Origin: an uncultured Flavobacteriales bacterium
GTDB taxonomy: Bacteria; Bacteroidota; Bacteroidia; Flavobacteriales_D; Crocinitomicaceae
Direction: 5' to 3'
Length of the DNA: 44,801 bases
NCBI GenBank assembly: GCA_905480355.1
Contig: CAJQQA010000063.1
Location: 1-44,801, forward strand
The notes under the pieces are model-generated. The model was not told the DNA's origin. It saw nothing but the letters and a program-made list of their open reading frames with translations, and did no database searches. How positions within the stretch are numbered: the first letter of the stretch is position 1; every line of letters starts with the position of its first letter. The translations under genes and the position numbers were made by a program. Below, in pieces: positions 9,549 through 20,847 of this stretch.

Positions 9549-10598
9549 CTACTTCCGGTAAATCGTTTGTGTTGGGTAAGCGAAATCAAGTCCTTCATTA
9601 TTGAATTTCTTGAGTATTGCCATGTTGATTTCAGTTTGTGTAGCGAATATGTCAGATTCACTTTTGATGTAATAAATGAACATAATACCCATTGCAAAAT
9701 CACCCCAAGAATTAAATGTGACTAATATATCTTCTTCAAGATTTTTATTTTCCTTCGCAATTTCTTCCAAAAACTCAATGGCTTTCTCCATCTTATCAGG
9801 TGAAGTTTCATACGTCAAGCCAAGATTGATTTTAACTTTCCGTGTAGGTTCCATTGTAACGTTCTCAACGGCATTGTCCGAAAACTGCCCGTTAGGTATT
9901 GTTACTAACCTTCCTTCAAGCGTTCTTAAACGTGTGCTTCTGATTCCAATTTCTTCTACTTCTCCATCCCAACCGTTGACTTTAATGCGGTCTTTCATTC
10001 TAAAAGGCTTATCGATAAAAACCATAACTCCTCCGAAAATGTTTTTAATAGTATCTTGAGCAGCAAGTGCCAAGGCAATACCACCTATTCCAAGTCCAGC
10101 TATTAGTGCAGCGACATCGAACCCAGCATTGTTCATACCAACGATAATTCCTAAAATCCAAATTCCTCCCTTAATTGTCTTACGAATAACTGGGAGTAAT
10201 TGATCGTCCAAATCACTGTCTGATTTTTCAACAATTGGGACAATATATTCCTGGATAATAGAGTCTATAACGCGTACAAATAACCAAGTGATATTGAGCG
10301 CTAGGATAATAATGAATAAATGATCGAAAAAGGCATCTGCTCTTTCCCCAAAATGTAATCGATGAATTCCCCAATAGAATCCAATCATAACTAATCCATA
10401 AACGATAGGCTCTTCTAACTGATCAACAAGAATATCATCTAAGCTGGTTTTTGTTTTACTTGTGATTTTCTTTGAGAATTTACCAATAGCCCAATACAAA
10501 ATCTTAGCGGTGATAATTGAAGCGATGAGTATTCCAAAAGAAATAGCCCAATCCTGAATGGTATTGCCGTAGAAATGTTGATTAAGAAAGTCTTCCAT
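9549..10598 (-). CDS. MscS family mechanosensitive ion channel
   Basis: MscS core GIGGIALALAAQDTIKNIFGGVMVFIDKPFRMKDRI ... VEEIGIRSTRLRTLEGRLVTIPN. Confidence 0.93.
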   Translation of the reverse strand: MEDFLNQHFYGNTIQDWAISFGILIASIITAKILYWAIGKFSKKITSKTKTSLDDILVDQLEEPIVYGLVMIGFYWGIHRLHFGERADAFFDHLFIIILALNITWLFVRVIDSIIQEYIVPIVEKSDSDLDDQLLPVIRKTIKGGIWILGIIVGMNNAGFDVAALIAGLGIGGIALALAAQDTIKNIFGGVMVFIDKPFRMKDRIKVNGWDGEVEEIGIRSTRLRTLEGRLVTIPNGQFSDNAVENVTMEPTRKVKINLGLTYETSPDKMEKAIEFLEEIAKENKNLEEDILVTFNSWGDFAMGIMFIYYIKSESDIFATQTEINMAILKKFNNEGLDFAYPTQTIYRK

Positions 10599-10733
10599 AG
10601 TTCAATATTTAAATTTTTGCCAAGATAAGTTTATCATTTGGCTTAGAACATCGTTTTTGTGATTATTTGTTAATAATACCGTGCTAAACAGATCGAAATA
10701 GAACGACTTAAAATGTTTGACTATCTTTACACT

Positions 10734-11705
10734 ATGCCTAAACAGCAATACAAATATAATCCTGATAGTTTGTCTTATGAAGCCTTAGAAGTTTCATTGG
10801 GTAAAAAAATTCTCAAATTGATTTTGTGGATTGCTCCGAGTATTCTTTTTGGATTGGTTATGGCAATTATTTTCACCCAAAAAATTGACTCTCCCAAAGA
10901 AATACAATATGCAATCGAATTGAAGTCGAATGCAAAAGAGTTGAAAAAAATACAGCAGGACGTCAAACTTGCAAACGAAGTGCTTGATATTATACAAGGA
11001 AGAGATGAGGAAATTTATCGTGCAGCATTGTACGCAGATGAATTCCCTAAAGAATTACGCCAAATGGGTACTGGTGGTAGTGATAAGTACGATTACTTAA
11101 ATGGAATGACTAATTCTGACTTGTTGATTTCTACCGCTTCGCAAATTGATAAATTGGAGAAAAGATTACATGCACAGAGTTTGTCCTTTAAGGAACTATT
11201 AGATCTAGCGAAAGAGAAAGAGAATATATTAGCGTGTATCCCAGCTATTCAACCTGTTAGGAATACTGATTTAAATAGAAGAATTGGTGGATTTGGGTGG
11301 AGAATAGATCCAATATATAAAACAAGAAAAAGACATGCTGGGATTGATTTCACGGCTAATAAAGGTACTGAGGTCTATGCAACGGGTGACGGAGTAGTAG
11401 TTGCCTTAGAACGAAAAAAATGGGGGTACGGCTTAAGCATTATAATCGATCACGGTTATGGATATCAAACACGATATGCACATTTGAGTAAGTTCAAAGT
11501 GAAAATAGGTCAGAAAATAAAGCGTGGTGAACTGATAGGCCTTATTGGTTCTACAGGAAAATCGACTGGTCCACATTTACATTATGAAGTTGCTGTAAAT
11601 GGTGTGAAAGTAAACCCAATTGGCTATTTTCATTCTGATCTCACTCCGGAGCAATACGAGAAAATGCTCGAAATGAGTAAAAATTCTCATCAGGCAATGG
11701 ATTAA
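10734..11705 (+). CDS. M23 family metallopeptidase, membrane anchored
   Basis: N-terminal TM plus HAGIDFTANKGTEVYATGDG ... GYQTRYAHLS ... GPHLHYEVAVNG; ATG 10734 (MPKQQYKY) seems likelier than 10713. Confidence 0.9.
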   Translation: MPKQQYKYNPDSLSYEALEVSLGKKILKLILWIAPSILFGLVMAIIFTQKIDSPKEIQYAIELKSNAKELKKIQQDVKLANEVLDIIQGRDEEIYRAALYADEFPKELRQMGTGGSDKYDYLNGMTNSDLLISTASQIDKLEKRLHAQSLSFKELLDLAKEKENILACIPAIQPVRNTDLNRRIGGFGWRIDPIYKTRKRHAGIDFTANKGTEVYATGDGVVVALERKKWGYGLSIIIDHGYGYQTRYAHLSKFKVKIGQKIKRGELIGLIGSTGKSTGPHLHYEVAVNGVKVNPIGYFHSDLTPEQYEKMLEMSKNSHQAMD

Positions 11706-11723
11706 TTTTCCTTTTTCTGCCAT

Positions 11724-11736
11724 TTTGACGGTCAAA
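11724..11736. promoter_or_regulatory. inverted repeat TTTGAC-G-GTCAAA upstream of dnaK
   Basis: perfect 6-bp arms with 1-nt spacer. Confidence 0.5.
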
Positions 11737-11770
11737 TCGCCACCTTGGAAGCCATTATTTAACTCAAATA

Positions 11771-11784
11771 TGACAATTTTGTCA
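11771..11784. promoter_or_regulatory. inverted repeat TGACAA-TT-TTGTCA upstream of dnaK
   Basis: perfect 6-bp arms with 2-nt spacer. Confidence 0.6.
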
Positions 11785-11806
11785 GTTTTTCATCATAAAA
11801 TTCCAA

Positions 11807-11821
11807 TGGCATAAAGATTGA
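11807..11821 (+). promoter_or_regulatory. sigma-54-type -24/-12 promoter-like element upstream of dnaK
   Basis: TGGCA-TAAAGA-TTGA: spacing equals TGGCAC-N5-TTGC, with TTGA instead of TTGC. Confidence 0.5.
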
Positions 11822-11869
11822 CTTTAAGTTACATGTAATTAAAGAAAAACAGAATTTTAATAAGTAGTT

Positions 11870-13783
11870 ATGGGAAAAATAATAGGAATAGATTTAGGAA
11901 CAACAAACTCATGTGTTTCGGTAATGGAAGGTAATGAGCCGGTTGTTATTGAAAATGCTGAAGGAAGAAGAACAACTCCTTCAATCGTTGCTTTTGTTGA
12001 AGGTGGAGAGCGAAAAATTGGTGACCCTGCAAAGAGACAAGCGATCACGAATCCGGCAAAAACAATATATTCAATCAAACGTTTCATGGGTTCATCTTTT
12101 GATGACATGAAAAAGGAAATTGGGCGTATACCTTACAAAGTAGTTAAGGGTGACAACAATACACCACGTGTATTGATTGATGACAGAAAATATACTCCTC
12201 AAGAGATTTCAGCAATGATTCTTCAAAAAATGAAGAAAACAGCTGAAGATTACCTTGGTCAAGAAGTGACTGACGCAGTTGTAACTGTTCCAGCATACTT
12301 TAATGATGCGCAAAGACAAGCAACGAAAGAAGCTGGTGAAATTGCAGGTTTGACAATCAAAAGAATGATTAATGAGCCAACTGCAGCAGCATTGGCTTAC
12401 GGATTAGATAAGAAAGGAGTTGATCAGAAGATTGTAGTTTTTGATTTTGGAGGTGGAACACATGATGTTTCTATCTTGGAGTTAGGAGACGGTGTCTTTG
12501 AGGTTCTTTCAACTGATGGAGATACTCACTTAGGTGGAGATGATGTTGATCATGAAATCATTACATGGTTAGCTGAAGAATTTAAGAAAGATGAAGGTTT
12601 GGACCTGAGAAAAGATCCAATGGCACTACAACGGTTGAAAGAAGCTGCAGAGAAAGCGAAAATTGAACTTTCTTCATCTTCTTCTACAGAGATTAACTTG
12701 CCTTACATCATGCCAGTTGACGGTGTTCCTAAGCATTTAGTGAGAACTTTACAACGTGCAAAGTTCGAGCAATTAATTTCTGCTATCGTAGAAAAAACTA
12801 TCGCACCTTGTAAATCTGCATTGAAGAATGCTGGATTAACAACGAAAGATATTGACGAAATTATATTAGTTGGTGGTTCGACAAGAATTCCAATTATTCA
12901 AGATGTAGTTAAAAACTTTTTCGGTAAAGAAGCTTCGAAAGGAGTTAATCCTGATGAAGTCGTTGCAATTGGAGCAGCAATTCAAGGTGGAGTATTAACT
13001 GGAGAAGTGAAAGATGTTCTTTTATTAGATGTAACACCATTATCTCTTGGAATCGAAACGATGGGTGGAGTAATGACGAAGTTGATTGACGCTAACACGA
13101 CAATTCCAACAAAGAAGTCAGAGACTTTCTCAACGGCATCTGATAACCAGCCATCTGTTGATATTCACGTATTACAAGGTGAACGTTCAATGGCCACAGA
13201 CAATAAAACTTTAGGTCGTTTTCAATTAGCAGACGTACCACCAGCACCAAGAGGGGTTCCTCAAATTGAAGTAACTTTCGATATTGATGCAAATGGACTT
13301 ATTAATATTTCTGCAAAAGATAAAGGAACAGGTAAGGAGCAATCAATTAAAATTGAAGCATCTTCAGGTTTGTCTGATGCCGATATTGAAAAAATGAAAG
13401 CAGAAGCAGAAGCAAATGCTGACGCGGATAATAAGCTGAGAGAAGAAGTTGAGTTAGTAAATAAAGCTGATTCATTAATTTTCCAAACTGAACGTCAATT
13501 AAAAGAATACGGAGATAAGCTTCCTGAAGATAAGAAAGCTCCAATCGAAGATGCTCTTGCTGAATTGAAAAAAGAATACGAAGCTAAGAACATGGATAAC
13601 TTAGAGCCAGCAATGGAGAAGTTAAATGAAGTATTCTCAGCAGCATCAGAAGAAATGTACAAAGCAGGTAATGCTGAAGGTGGAGACGCAGGTGCAGCCG
13701 GAGCAGAGAGCGGAGAGGATGAAGTAACTGATGTTGACTTCGAAGAAGTAAAAGAGGAAGTAGAGGAAAAAGAAGAAAAGTAA
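11870..13783 (+). CDS. dnaK: molecular chaperone DnaK (Hsp70)
   Basis: [21 protein letters not shown] ..., full-length 637 aa with acidic Gly/Ala-rich tail. Confidence 0.99.
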   Translation: MGKIIGIDLGTTNSCVSVMEGNEPVVIENAEGRRTTPSIVAFVEGGERKIGDPAKRQAITNPAKTIYSIKRFMGSSFDDMKKEIGRIPYKVVKGDNNTPRVLIDDRKYTPQEISAMILQKMKKTAEDYLGQEVTDAVVTVPAYFNDAQRQATKEAGEIAGLTIKRMINEPTAAALAYGLDKKGVDQKIVVFDFGGGTHDVSILELGDGVFEVLSTDGDTHLGGDDVDHEIITWLAEEFKKDEGLDLRKDPMALQRLKEAAEKAKIELSSSSSTEINLPYIMPVDGVPKHLVRTLQRAKFEQLISAIVEKTIAPCKSALKNAGLTTKDIDEIILVGGSTRIPIIQDVVKNFFGKEASKGVNPDEVVAIGAAIQGGVLTGEVKDVLLLDVTPLSLGIETMGGVMTKLIDANTTIPTKKSETFSTASDNQPSVDIHVLQGERSMATDNKTLGRFQLADVPPAPRGVPQIEVTFDIDANGLINISAKDKGTGKEQSIKIEASSGLSDADIEKMKAEAEANADADNKLREEVELVNKADSLIFQTERQLKEYGDKLPEDKKAPIEDALAELKKEYEAKNMDNLEPAMEKLNEVFSAASEEMYKAGNAEGGDAGAAGAESGEDEVTDVDFEEVKEEVEEKEEK

Positions 13784-13828
13784 ACTGTAGTTTATTTGAC
13801 ATCTTAAGTCTTCGGGATTATACATAAG

Positions 13829-13858
13829 AAAGGGATGAGTTAACTCATCCCTTTTTTT
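13829..13858 (+). terminator. rho-independent terminator after dnaK
   Basis: perfect palindrome AAAGGGATGAGTT/AACTCATCCCTTT followed by T-run. Confidence 0.88.
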
Positions 13859-14006
13859 ATGACTAATTTTTGAGTTTAAAAATAACGGGCAATGCTAAAT
13901 TGTATTCCTCTAATTTTCCCTGGATGGAGGCTAATGTGAAGGTAAACGGATAGTTTTAACATTCTTATTGTAAGAATATTGAATTGAATGCGTTAAATTA
14001 GCTTTT

Positions 14007-14603
14007 ATGAAAACTGCATCTATTTTACTCTTTATGTTCATAGGTTTCTCTTCCTTGTCTCAAAACGAAGATGTGATCAGTCATTTTTCAGCTACAGAGT
14101 TTAATGGAAAGGTTCTTTTAACATTTGCTATAACACAAGGTAATACATGTAATGGTGTTGTGATTTTGCATTCTACTGATTCTGTTAATTTTACTCAGGT
14201 TGAAAGTATAGAAGGAATTTGTGGTAGCTCGCAAGCTCAAATCGAGTATGACTTTACGCATCTCGATCCCGAAAAGAATGTAGTCAATTATTATAGATTA
14301 AGTCTTGGTGGAATTGGGTTTTCATGGATTGTAAGCGCTGAAGTAATTGATCTCGGTGTCAATAAAGTGTTGCTTCGCCCAAATCCTATTGCAGAAGGCT
14401 CTGAATTGTTTTTTGACAATGAAACTAATTCTTTAATTAATTTGAGGATCTATTCAAGTGCTGGAATATTAATTAAGTCAGAACAAACGACATCTGAGTT
14501 GTTTATTTTAAATGGGTCTGAATTTGAATCGGGAATGTATTTTTATACAATTAACCCAGAAGGAATTAACCCAGAAGTAAAAGGGCGGTTTATTGTTCCC
14601 TAA
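14007..14603 (+). CDS. secreted protein with probable T9SS type A C-terminal sorting domain
   Basis: signal peptide MKTASILLFMFIGFSSLSQ; C-terminal LRPNPIAEGSELFF ... LRIYSSAGILI ... GMYFYTI ... GRFIV pattern. Confidence 0.75.
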   Translation: MKTASILLFMFIGFSSLSQNEDVISHFSATEFNGKVLLTFAITQGNTCNGVVILHSTDSVNFTQVESIEGICGSSQAQIEYDFTHLDPEKNVVNYYRLSLGGIGFSWIVSAEVIDLGVNKVLLRPNPIAEGSELFFDNETNSLINLRIYSSAGILIKSEQTTSELFILNGSEFESGMYFYTINPEGINPEVKGRFIVP

Positions 14604-14813
14604 GCTAGACCAAGGAGAATTTAAATTAAATTTTGACGACAAAATAAATGAATATCAATTGACAGTTACAAATGTATTTGGTCAAGTTGTATTATCGGAA
14701 TACAGAAAGGATAAAAGTTCTTCTATAATTATCGATAGCCCAGCTGGAGTATATATGTCACTGTTGAAATTTCGGATGGTGTGAAGATTAGTCAACGAGT
14801 AGTTAAGTTTTAG
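14593..14813 (+). pseudogene. orphan, frameshifted T9SS C-terminal sorting domain
   Basis: FPKLDQGEFKLNFDDKINEYQLTVTNVFGQVVL ... SPAGVY, then after a 1-nt shift VTVEISDGVKISQRVVKF* (14757-14813). Confidence 0.7.
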
Positions 14814-14828
14814 TGTACCGATAAATAA

Positions 14829-14862
14829 AAAAACCTCCAATCCGAAAGGAAAGGAGGTTTTT
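14829..14862. terminator. bidirectional-looking terminator, downstream of rplT
   Basis: AAAAACCTCC ... GGAGGTTTTT hairpin. Confidence 0.8.
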
Positions 14863-14882
14863 GACTATAAAGAGATGTTAAT

Positions 14883-15230
14883 TTACTTTTTGACTGCTTC
14901 ACAAACAGTTTTGAATGTCTCCGGGTGATTCATTGCTAAATCAGCAAGAACCTTACGGTTTAATTCCATTTCACTTTTGTTCATCAGTCCCATAAATTGA
15001 GAATAATTCATTCCGTGTTCACGCGCTCCAGCGTTAATACGTAGAATCCACAATGAGCGGAAATTTCTTTTCTTTTGCTTTCTTCCTGTATATGCATAAA
15101 GCATACCTTTTTCAACTGCATTTTTTGCAACAGTCCAAACATTTTTTCTTCTTCCAAAGTAACCTTTGGCGTGCTTCATTACCGCCTTACGACGTGCTTT
15201 CGAAGCAACATGATTTACCGATCTTGGCAT
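14883..15230 (-). CDS. rplT: 50S ribosomal protein L20
   Basis: [30 protein letters not shown]; start adjusted to 15230. Confidence 0.98.
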   Translation of the reverse strand: MPRSVNHVASKARRKAVMKHAKGYFGRRKNVWTVAKNAVEKGMLYAYTGRKQKKRNFRSLWILRINAGAREHGMNYSQFMGLMNKSEMELNRKVLADLAMNHPETFKTVCEAVKK

Positions 15231-15333
15231 AATTTTTAAGTTTTTAATAAAGAGCACATCACTATTTCAGATGGTTTAGTCACTCGTTACTGGGTTATTT
15301 AAATAAACCTGTATGAATCCGAAACATTTCGGA

Positions 15334-15531
15334 TTATTTCATACATAATTGTTGTTTGATATTTGCTTCATCAGCCTTGTGAACTAATCCTGCATGCGTC
15401 AAATTACGCTTTTGCTTTTTTGTCTTCTTTGTTAAGATGTGACTTTTAAAAGCATGTTTTCTTTTGATTTTACCGCTTCCAGTTATCTTGAATCTCTTCT
15501 TAGCACTGGATTTAGTTTTCATTTTTGGCAT
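15334..15531 (-). CDS. rpmI: 50S ribosomal protein L35
   Basis: [33 protein letters not shown]. Confidence 0.98.
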   Translation of the reverse strand: MPKMKTKSSAKKRFKITGSGKIKRKHAFKSHILTKKTKKQKRNLTHAGLVHKADEANIKQQLCMK

Positions 15532-15643
15532 CTCTCTTCGTTTTTAATTTACCTCTTTATAGCTTCTTTAAAGTGATGTGTACAAAAGTGCTAATTTATG
15601 AATGTATACACTCATTGTTTATCACTTTTAGTTCAACACTTCT

Positions 15644-16195
15644 TTATTTTTTCTTTTTAGAGTTGATCATCATAATCATTCTCTTTCCTTCTAATTTAGG
15701 CATTTGCTCAATGATTCCGTATTCTTCAAGTTCCTGCGCTAATCTCAATAATAATATCTCTCCTCTATCTTTAAAAACAATTGTACGTCCTCTAAAGAAT
15801 ACAAATGCTTTTACTTTATTCCCTTCGTCTAAAAATTTCTTTGCGTGAGCAAGTTTAAATTCGAAATCATGGTCATCAGTATTTGGGCCGAATCTAATTT
15901 CTTTCAAAACAACCTTACTTTGTTTCGCATTCATTTCCTTCTGTTTCTTCTTCTGGTTGTACAAGAATTTCTTGTAATCCAAAATTTTACAAACAGGCGG
16001 GTCAGCTTTAGGTGAAATCTCCACTAAATCAAGATCTTCAGTATCCGCTAATTTAATTGCGTCAGAAGTCGTCATTACTGTTGGCTCCTGTCCTTCGCGC
16101 ACTAGTCTAATTTGACGTGCGATAATCTTGTCGTTAATTTTGTGTAAAGCTGTTACTTCTCTTTTTACAAATCTTCTATTATTTGGTCTTCTCAT
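15644..16195 (-). CDS. infC: translation initiation factor IF-3
   Basis: DLVEISPKADPPVCKILDYKKFLYNQKKK; canonical thrS-infC-rpmI-rplT order. Confidence 0.97.
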   Translation of the reverse strand: MRRPNNRRFVKREVTALHKINDKIIARQIRLVREGQEPTVMTTSDAIKLADTEDLDLVEISPKADPPVCKILDYKKFLYNQKKKQKEMNAKQSKVVLKEIRFGPNTDDHDFEFKLAHAKKFLDEGNKVKAFVFFRGRTIVFKDRGEILLLRLAQELEEYGIIEQMPKLEGKRMIMMINSKKKK

Positions 16196-16203
16196 TCAAT
16201 TAA

Positions 16204-18147
16204 TTAATCATTTGATGCTAACTCCGTCTTAATCTTACTGTTAATCAATTCAGCAAACTTCTCAACGCTCATCGATCCTAGATCTCCTTCACCTCTTTGT
16301 CGAACAGAAACTTCACCATTTGTTGCTTCTTTTTCTCCAATTATAAGCATGAAAGGAATTTTACCTAACTCCGATTCGCGTATCTTTTTACCGATTTTTT
16401 CATTTCGATCGTCAACGAATCCGCGAATATCGTAATTATTTAGCAATTCCAAAAGGTTTTCTGCGTATTCATTGTAATTCTCACTGATTGGTAAGATAGA
16501 AATTTGATCTGTTGCAAGCCATAATGGAAAATCTCCTGCACAATGTTCGAGTAATACAGCCACAAAACGCTCCATTGAACCAAATGGTGCACGGTGAATC
16601 ATTACGGGTCTATGTTTCTGATTATCAGAGCCTGTGTATTCAAGTTCAAATCTTTCTGGCAGGTTGTAATCGACTTGAATTGTTCCTAATTGCCATTCTC
16701 TTCCTAAGGCATCCTCAACCATAAAATCTAATTTTGGACCATAGAAAGCAGCTTCACCGTATTCAATAAAAGTATTCAGTCCTTTTTCAGCTGAAGCTTC
16801 TATGATAGCATTTTCTGCTTTCTCCCAGTTTTCATCGCTACCGATGTACTTGTCTTTATTGTCTTTATCACGAAGCGATATTTGCGCTTTGAAATTGACA
16901 AAACTTAGTGTTTTAAATATATAGAGAACTAAATCAATTACTTTTTTAAATTCTTCCTTGACTTGATCTTGCATACAGAAAATATGCGCATCATCCTGAG
17001 TAAAGCCACGAACTCTTGTTAATCCATGTAATTCGCCAGATTGCTCATAACGATAAACAGTACCAAACTCAGCAAAACGAATCGGCAAATCTTTGTATGA
17101 TCTTGGACTTGAATTGTATATTTCACAGTGATGTGGACAATTCATTGGCTTTAACAAAAATTCTTCTGAGTCATCTGGTGTTCCAATTGGCTGAAAAGAA
17201 TCTTTCCCATATTTTGCATAATGACCAGAACAAACATAGAGTTCTTTACTTCCGATATGAGGTGTAATAACTTGGTCGTATCCGCCTTTCTTTTGTGCTT
17301 TCTTTAAGAAATTTTCTAATCGTTCTCTAAGAGCAGCACCTTTGGGTAACCACAAAGGGAGACCTTGTCCAACTTTTTGTGAGAATGTGAATAATTCAAG
17401 TTCTCGTCCAAGCTTTCTATGATCTCTTGCTTTTGCAAGTTCAACTTTTTCAAGGTATTCTGTTAATTCTTTATTTTTAGGGAATGAAATTCCATAAATG
17501 CGTGTTAATTGCTTACGTGTCTCATCACCTCTCCAATATGCACCAGCAATTGATGTTAATTTAACTGCTTTTATTGGTCCTGTGTGCGGGATATGTGGTC
17601 CACGACAAAGATCTGTGAAGTTCCCTTGTGTGTAAAACGTAATCGTTCCATCTTCCAGTCCATCAAGCAACTCTAATTTATACTCGTCTCCTTTTTCTTT
17701 GAAGTATGCGATGGCATCACTTTTTGACATTTCTGTTCTGTCAAACGTGTTCTTTTGTTTTGCTAATTCTTTCATTTTCTGTTCTACTTTCTCTAAATCT
17801 GTTTCAGAGATTGTGTAGTCCATAAAATCAACATCATAATAGAACCCATTTTTTATTGGAGGTCCGATTGCTAATTTTATTCCAGGATAGAAAGATTCTA
17901 AAGCTTCAGCTAATAAGTGAGCAGAAGAATGCCACATTGTAGATTTACCTTCAGTGTCGTTCCAGGTAAGTAATTGCAAGGTAGAATCACCATCAAAAGG
18001 ACGATTGGCATCAATAACCTCGTCGTTTACTTTTGCTGCAAGTACATTCCTAGCTAATCCCTCAGAAATCCCCATAGCCACATCCATAGCTGAAGTTCCT
18101 TCCTCCACTGCCTTTACAGAGCCATCTGGTAACGTTATGTTAATCAT
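16204..18147 (-). CDS. thrS: threonyl-tRNA synthetase
   Basis: TGS domain [42 protein letters not shown]; start adjusted to 18147. Confidence 0.98.
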   Translation of the reverse strand: MINITLPDGSVKAVEEGTSAMDVAMGISEGLARNVLAAKVNDEVIDANRPFDGDSTLQLLTWNDTEGKSTMWHSSAHLLAEALESFYPGIKLAIGPPIKNGFYYDVDFMDYTISETDLEKVEQKMKELAKQKNTFDRTEMSKSDAIAYFKEKGDEYKLELLDGLEDGTITFYTQGNFTDLCRGPHIPHTGPIKAVKLTSIAGAYWRGDETRKQLTRIYGISFPKNKELTEYLEKVELAKARDHRKLGRELELFTFSQKVGQGLPLWLPKGAALRERLENFLKKAQKKGGYDQVITPHIGSKELYVCSGHYAKYGKDSFQPIGTPDDSEEFLLKPMNCPHHCEIYNSSPRSYKDLPIRFAEFGTVYRYEQSGELHGLTRVRGFTQDDAHIFCMQDQVKEEFKKVIDLVLYIFKTLSFVNFKAQISLRDKDNKDKYIGSDENWEKAENAIIEASAEKGLNTFIEYGEAAFYGPKLDFMVEDALGREWQLGTIQVDYNLPERFELEYTGSDNQKHRPVMIHRAPFGSMERFVAVLLEHCAGDFPLWLATDQISILPISENYNEYAENLLELLNNYDIRGFVDDRNEKIGKKIRESELGKIPFMLIIGEKEATNGEVSVRQRGEGDLGSMSVEKFAELINSKIKTELASND

Positions 18148-18273
18148 GTTCGCATAAAAATTAGAGCGTAAAGATAATGAATAGTGTTGAGAAATGCACT
18201 TATAAAGGACGAGTAAATTAGAAGCGTTTTTATTCTCGTATATTTGATAAGAAACCAACTTGTTACCGCCCAA

Positions 18274-20223
18274 TTGAAATTCTATAAAATACCATTCGTA
18301 TTAATTACACTATTACTTATTCTTGGCATTGAATTTAGAAATTCGATCGAAGTGAACGATTTATTAATTTTCACTTTATTAGTAGTTTCTTTTCTTATCA
18401 ATTTCCTACTATTAAAGTTTGATCTCCTGAGAAAAATTCAATTGTTGTTCTATTCTGTATCGATAGTATTGATTGGTGTATTTTTTCTTTCAACTGCGCT
18501 AACCGAAAATAAAAATGAGGAGCTCGACACTAAATCATCAAGATTTGTAGAAATTATTGAAATTGGTTCGGTTGATAGAGTCTGGAGAAAAGCACTTGTC
18601 AAGTCGTTGGCATATGTTAGCGCTAATGATGTGACAATTTCTGAAGAACTTTTGTTACTTTATTTTCAAGCATCGACAATCAAGGTTGGTGATCAGCTGT
18701 TAATAAATTCTCGAATAGAAAAGATAGAGAATAAAGGTAATCCAGGAGAATTTGATGCTGTAAAGTATTGGGCAACAAAGAAGATCTATTCAATCGGTTT
18801 TGTTGGTGAATCGGATTATCGAATAATTGATCATGTGGAAGAATCATGGCTTATTATGAATTCTAATGCTCTTCGAAATAGTTTATCGTCAACGCTAAAA
18901 AGTAATTTAGATCAAGAACAGTTGGGAGTAGGACAAGCATTAATTCTTGGGAATAAAGAATTGTTATCAACAGAAATAAAAACCAGTTTTAGCAGGGCAG
19001 GAGCAATGCACGTTCTTGCTGTTTCTGGATTGCATGTTGGTATTGTTTTAGCATTTCTAATCTTTGTGTTGGAACGTTTCCCTCGTATATTTTCAAGGCG
19101 AGCAGCGATTTTAATATCAATTCTGTTTATCTGGATTTATGCAGGAATAACAGGCTTTTCACCATCTGTATTAAGGGCAACAATTATGTTTTCCATTATT
19201 GTTTTCGGTGATGTATTTGGCAAGCAATCTTCACTTTTCAACAGTTTAGGTTTTTCAGCTTTTTTGATGATTGTTTGGAACCCTTTGATTATTTACGATA
19301 TTGGTTTTCAACTTTCTTATTTGGCCATGTTGGGTATATTCTTGTTCTATGCCCCAATTTCAAAATTGTTCTTTGTGCAGAATAAGCATCTTCGAAAAAT
19401 ATGGAACGGAACGGCAGTTGGAATTGCCGCTCAAATCACAACTGTGCCACTAACCCTGTACTATTTTCATCAGTTTCCAAATTATTTTGCCTTAACAAAT
19501 ATTGGGATGATGATTTTTGCAGGCCTAACAATGGTTCTTGGACTTTTATTATTTGCCTTAAATTGGCTGCCCTATATTGGAGCATTTGTAGGAATTATTT
19601 TAGGGATAAGCTTGTCGATTATGATTTGGTTTGTAAGTTGGGTCGAATCGCTGCCTGGCTCAGTGGCAAAAGGGTTTGTCATTTCAGAAGAAATGGTTTT
19701 AATCATCTATGGAAGTTTAATGATATTAATTCTATTTAGAAAAAACAGAAAAGTAATTGTTCCTTCAATATTGAGTTTGATATTACTTTTTTCCTTGATG
19801 CAATACAAACGTTATTCAAATTTGAAACAAAATGAATTGGTAGTATTTAATAGTAATGATCTTATCGTTTCTGTGAAAATAGGGAATAAGATTTTTTGTT
19901 TTCACGATGAAAAAGATATTTCGGCAAAAAGAACACATTATTTAATGTCAAATTATCAAAATGTTAAACCGGGAAAATTGACGATAACACGTTTAAAAAA
20001 AGGATCAACAACTATTGAAAACGGAGATTGTGAAATTGAATTAATTTACAATGAAGATCAACTGAATATATCGAATAATCAGTTTAATTACACAGTTCGA
20101 ACAAGCTACAAAGCAATAAACGAGACTGTGGATACAATAATCGATTTACCGTTTCTACAGAAAAACCCTTCTCACATCCAGTTAAGTAAAGGAGCCTTTG
20201 TAGTTCCTTTAAATAATCGTTAA
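18274..20223 (+). CDS. comEC: ComEC/Rec2 family competence protein
   Basis: [13 protein letters not shown] ... [17 protein letters not shown] plus multiple TM; no metallo-beta-lactamase domain. Start uncertain (TTG at 18244 or 18274). Confidence 0.88.
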   Translation: MKFYKIPFVLITLLLILGIEFRNSIEVNDLLIFTLLVVSFLINFLLLKFDLLRKIQLLFYSVSIVLIGVFFLSTALTENKNEELDTKSSRFVEIIEIGSVDRVWRKALVKSLAYVSANDVTISEELLLLYFQASTIKVGDQLLINSRIEKIENKGNPGEFDAVKYWATKKIYSIGFVGESDYRIIDHVEESWLIMNSNALRNSLSSTLKSNLDQEQLGVGQALILGNKELLSTEIKTSFSRAGAMHVLAVSGLHVGIVLAFLIFVLERFPRIFSRRAAILISILFIWIYAGITGFSPSVLRATIMFSIIVFGDVFGKQSSLFNSLGFSAFLMIVWNPLIIYDIGFQLSYLAMLGIFLFYAPISKLFFVQNKHLRKIWNGTAVGIAAQITTVPLTLYYFHQFPNYFALTNIGMMIFAGLTMVLGLLLFALNWLPYIGAFVGIILGISLSIMIWFVSWVESLPGSVAKGFVISEEMVLIIYGSLMILILFRKNRKVIVPSILSLILLFSLMQYKRYSNLKQNELVVFNSNDLIVSVKIGNKIFCFHDEKDISAKRTHYLMSNYQNVKPGKLTITRLKKGSTTIENGDCEIELIYNEDQLNISNNQFNYTVRTSYKAINETVDTIIDLPFLQKNPSHIQLSKGAFVVPLNNR

Positions 20224-20245
20224 TTTTGTAGTAATTATTAAGGAT

Positions 20246-20845
20246 ATGATTTTACCAGTGGTGGCTTACGGAGATCCCGTATTAAAGAAAGAAGGCAAGG
20301 AGATTACAAAAGATTTCCCCAAATTGAATGAACTGATTGACAACATGTTTGAAACCATGTATGAAGCTTCAGGTGTTGGATTAGCAGCTCCACAAATCGG
20401 AGAATCAATTCGTTTGTTTGTCATTGATGCGAGTCCATTTGCTGAGCCAGATGAAGAGGATGATGAGCCTGACCCTCGTGCTGAAGGATTAGATGGATTG
20501 AAAAAAGTATTTATTAATCCAATTATTGAAGAAGAATCTGGAGAAGAATGGGGTTTTAATGAAGGCTGTTTATCGATACCTAAAATTAGAGAAGAAGTTT
20601 TTCGGAAAGAGAAAATTACAATTTCATATTATGATGAAAATTGGGCTTTAAAAGAAGAAGTTTATGATGGTTATGCTGCAAGGATTATTCAGCATGAATA
20701 CGATCATATTGATGGGGTTTTGTTCACTGACCATCTTTCTCCATTGAAAAAAAGATTACTTAAAAATAAACTTCAGAATATATCTAAAGGAGATATATCA
20801 ATAGATTATAGAATGCGCTTTCCCATGAAAAAGAAAAAAAGGTAG
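20246..20845 (+). CDS. def: peptide deformylase
   Basis: GVGLAAPQIG, EGCLSIP, QHEYDHIDG motifs. Confidence 0.97.
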   Translation: MILPVVAYGDPVLKKEGKEITKDFPKLNELIDNMFETMYEASGVGLAAPQIGESIRLFVIDASPFAEPDEEDDEPDPRAEGLDGLKKVFINPIIEEESGEEWGFNEGCLSIPKIREEVFRKEKITISYYDENWALKEEVYDGYAARIIQHEYDHIDGVLFTDHLSPLKKRLLKNKLQNISKGDISIDYRMRFPMKKKKR

Positions 20846-20847
20846 TT

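Noticed and set aside
13092-13802. Minus-strand ORFs antisense to dnaK (13092-13292, 13347-13544, 13584-13802)
   Set aside because: Low-complexity Leu-rich translations produced by the opposite strand of a certain dnaK gene.
13961-13977. Inverted repeat ATTCTTA-TTG-TAAGAAT upstream of the T9SS cargo gene
   Set aside because: Short, AT-rich and single; likely by chance in an AT-rich genome.
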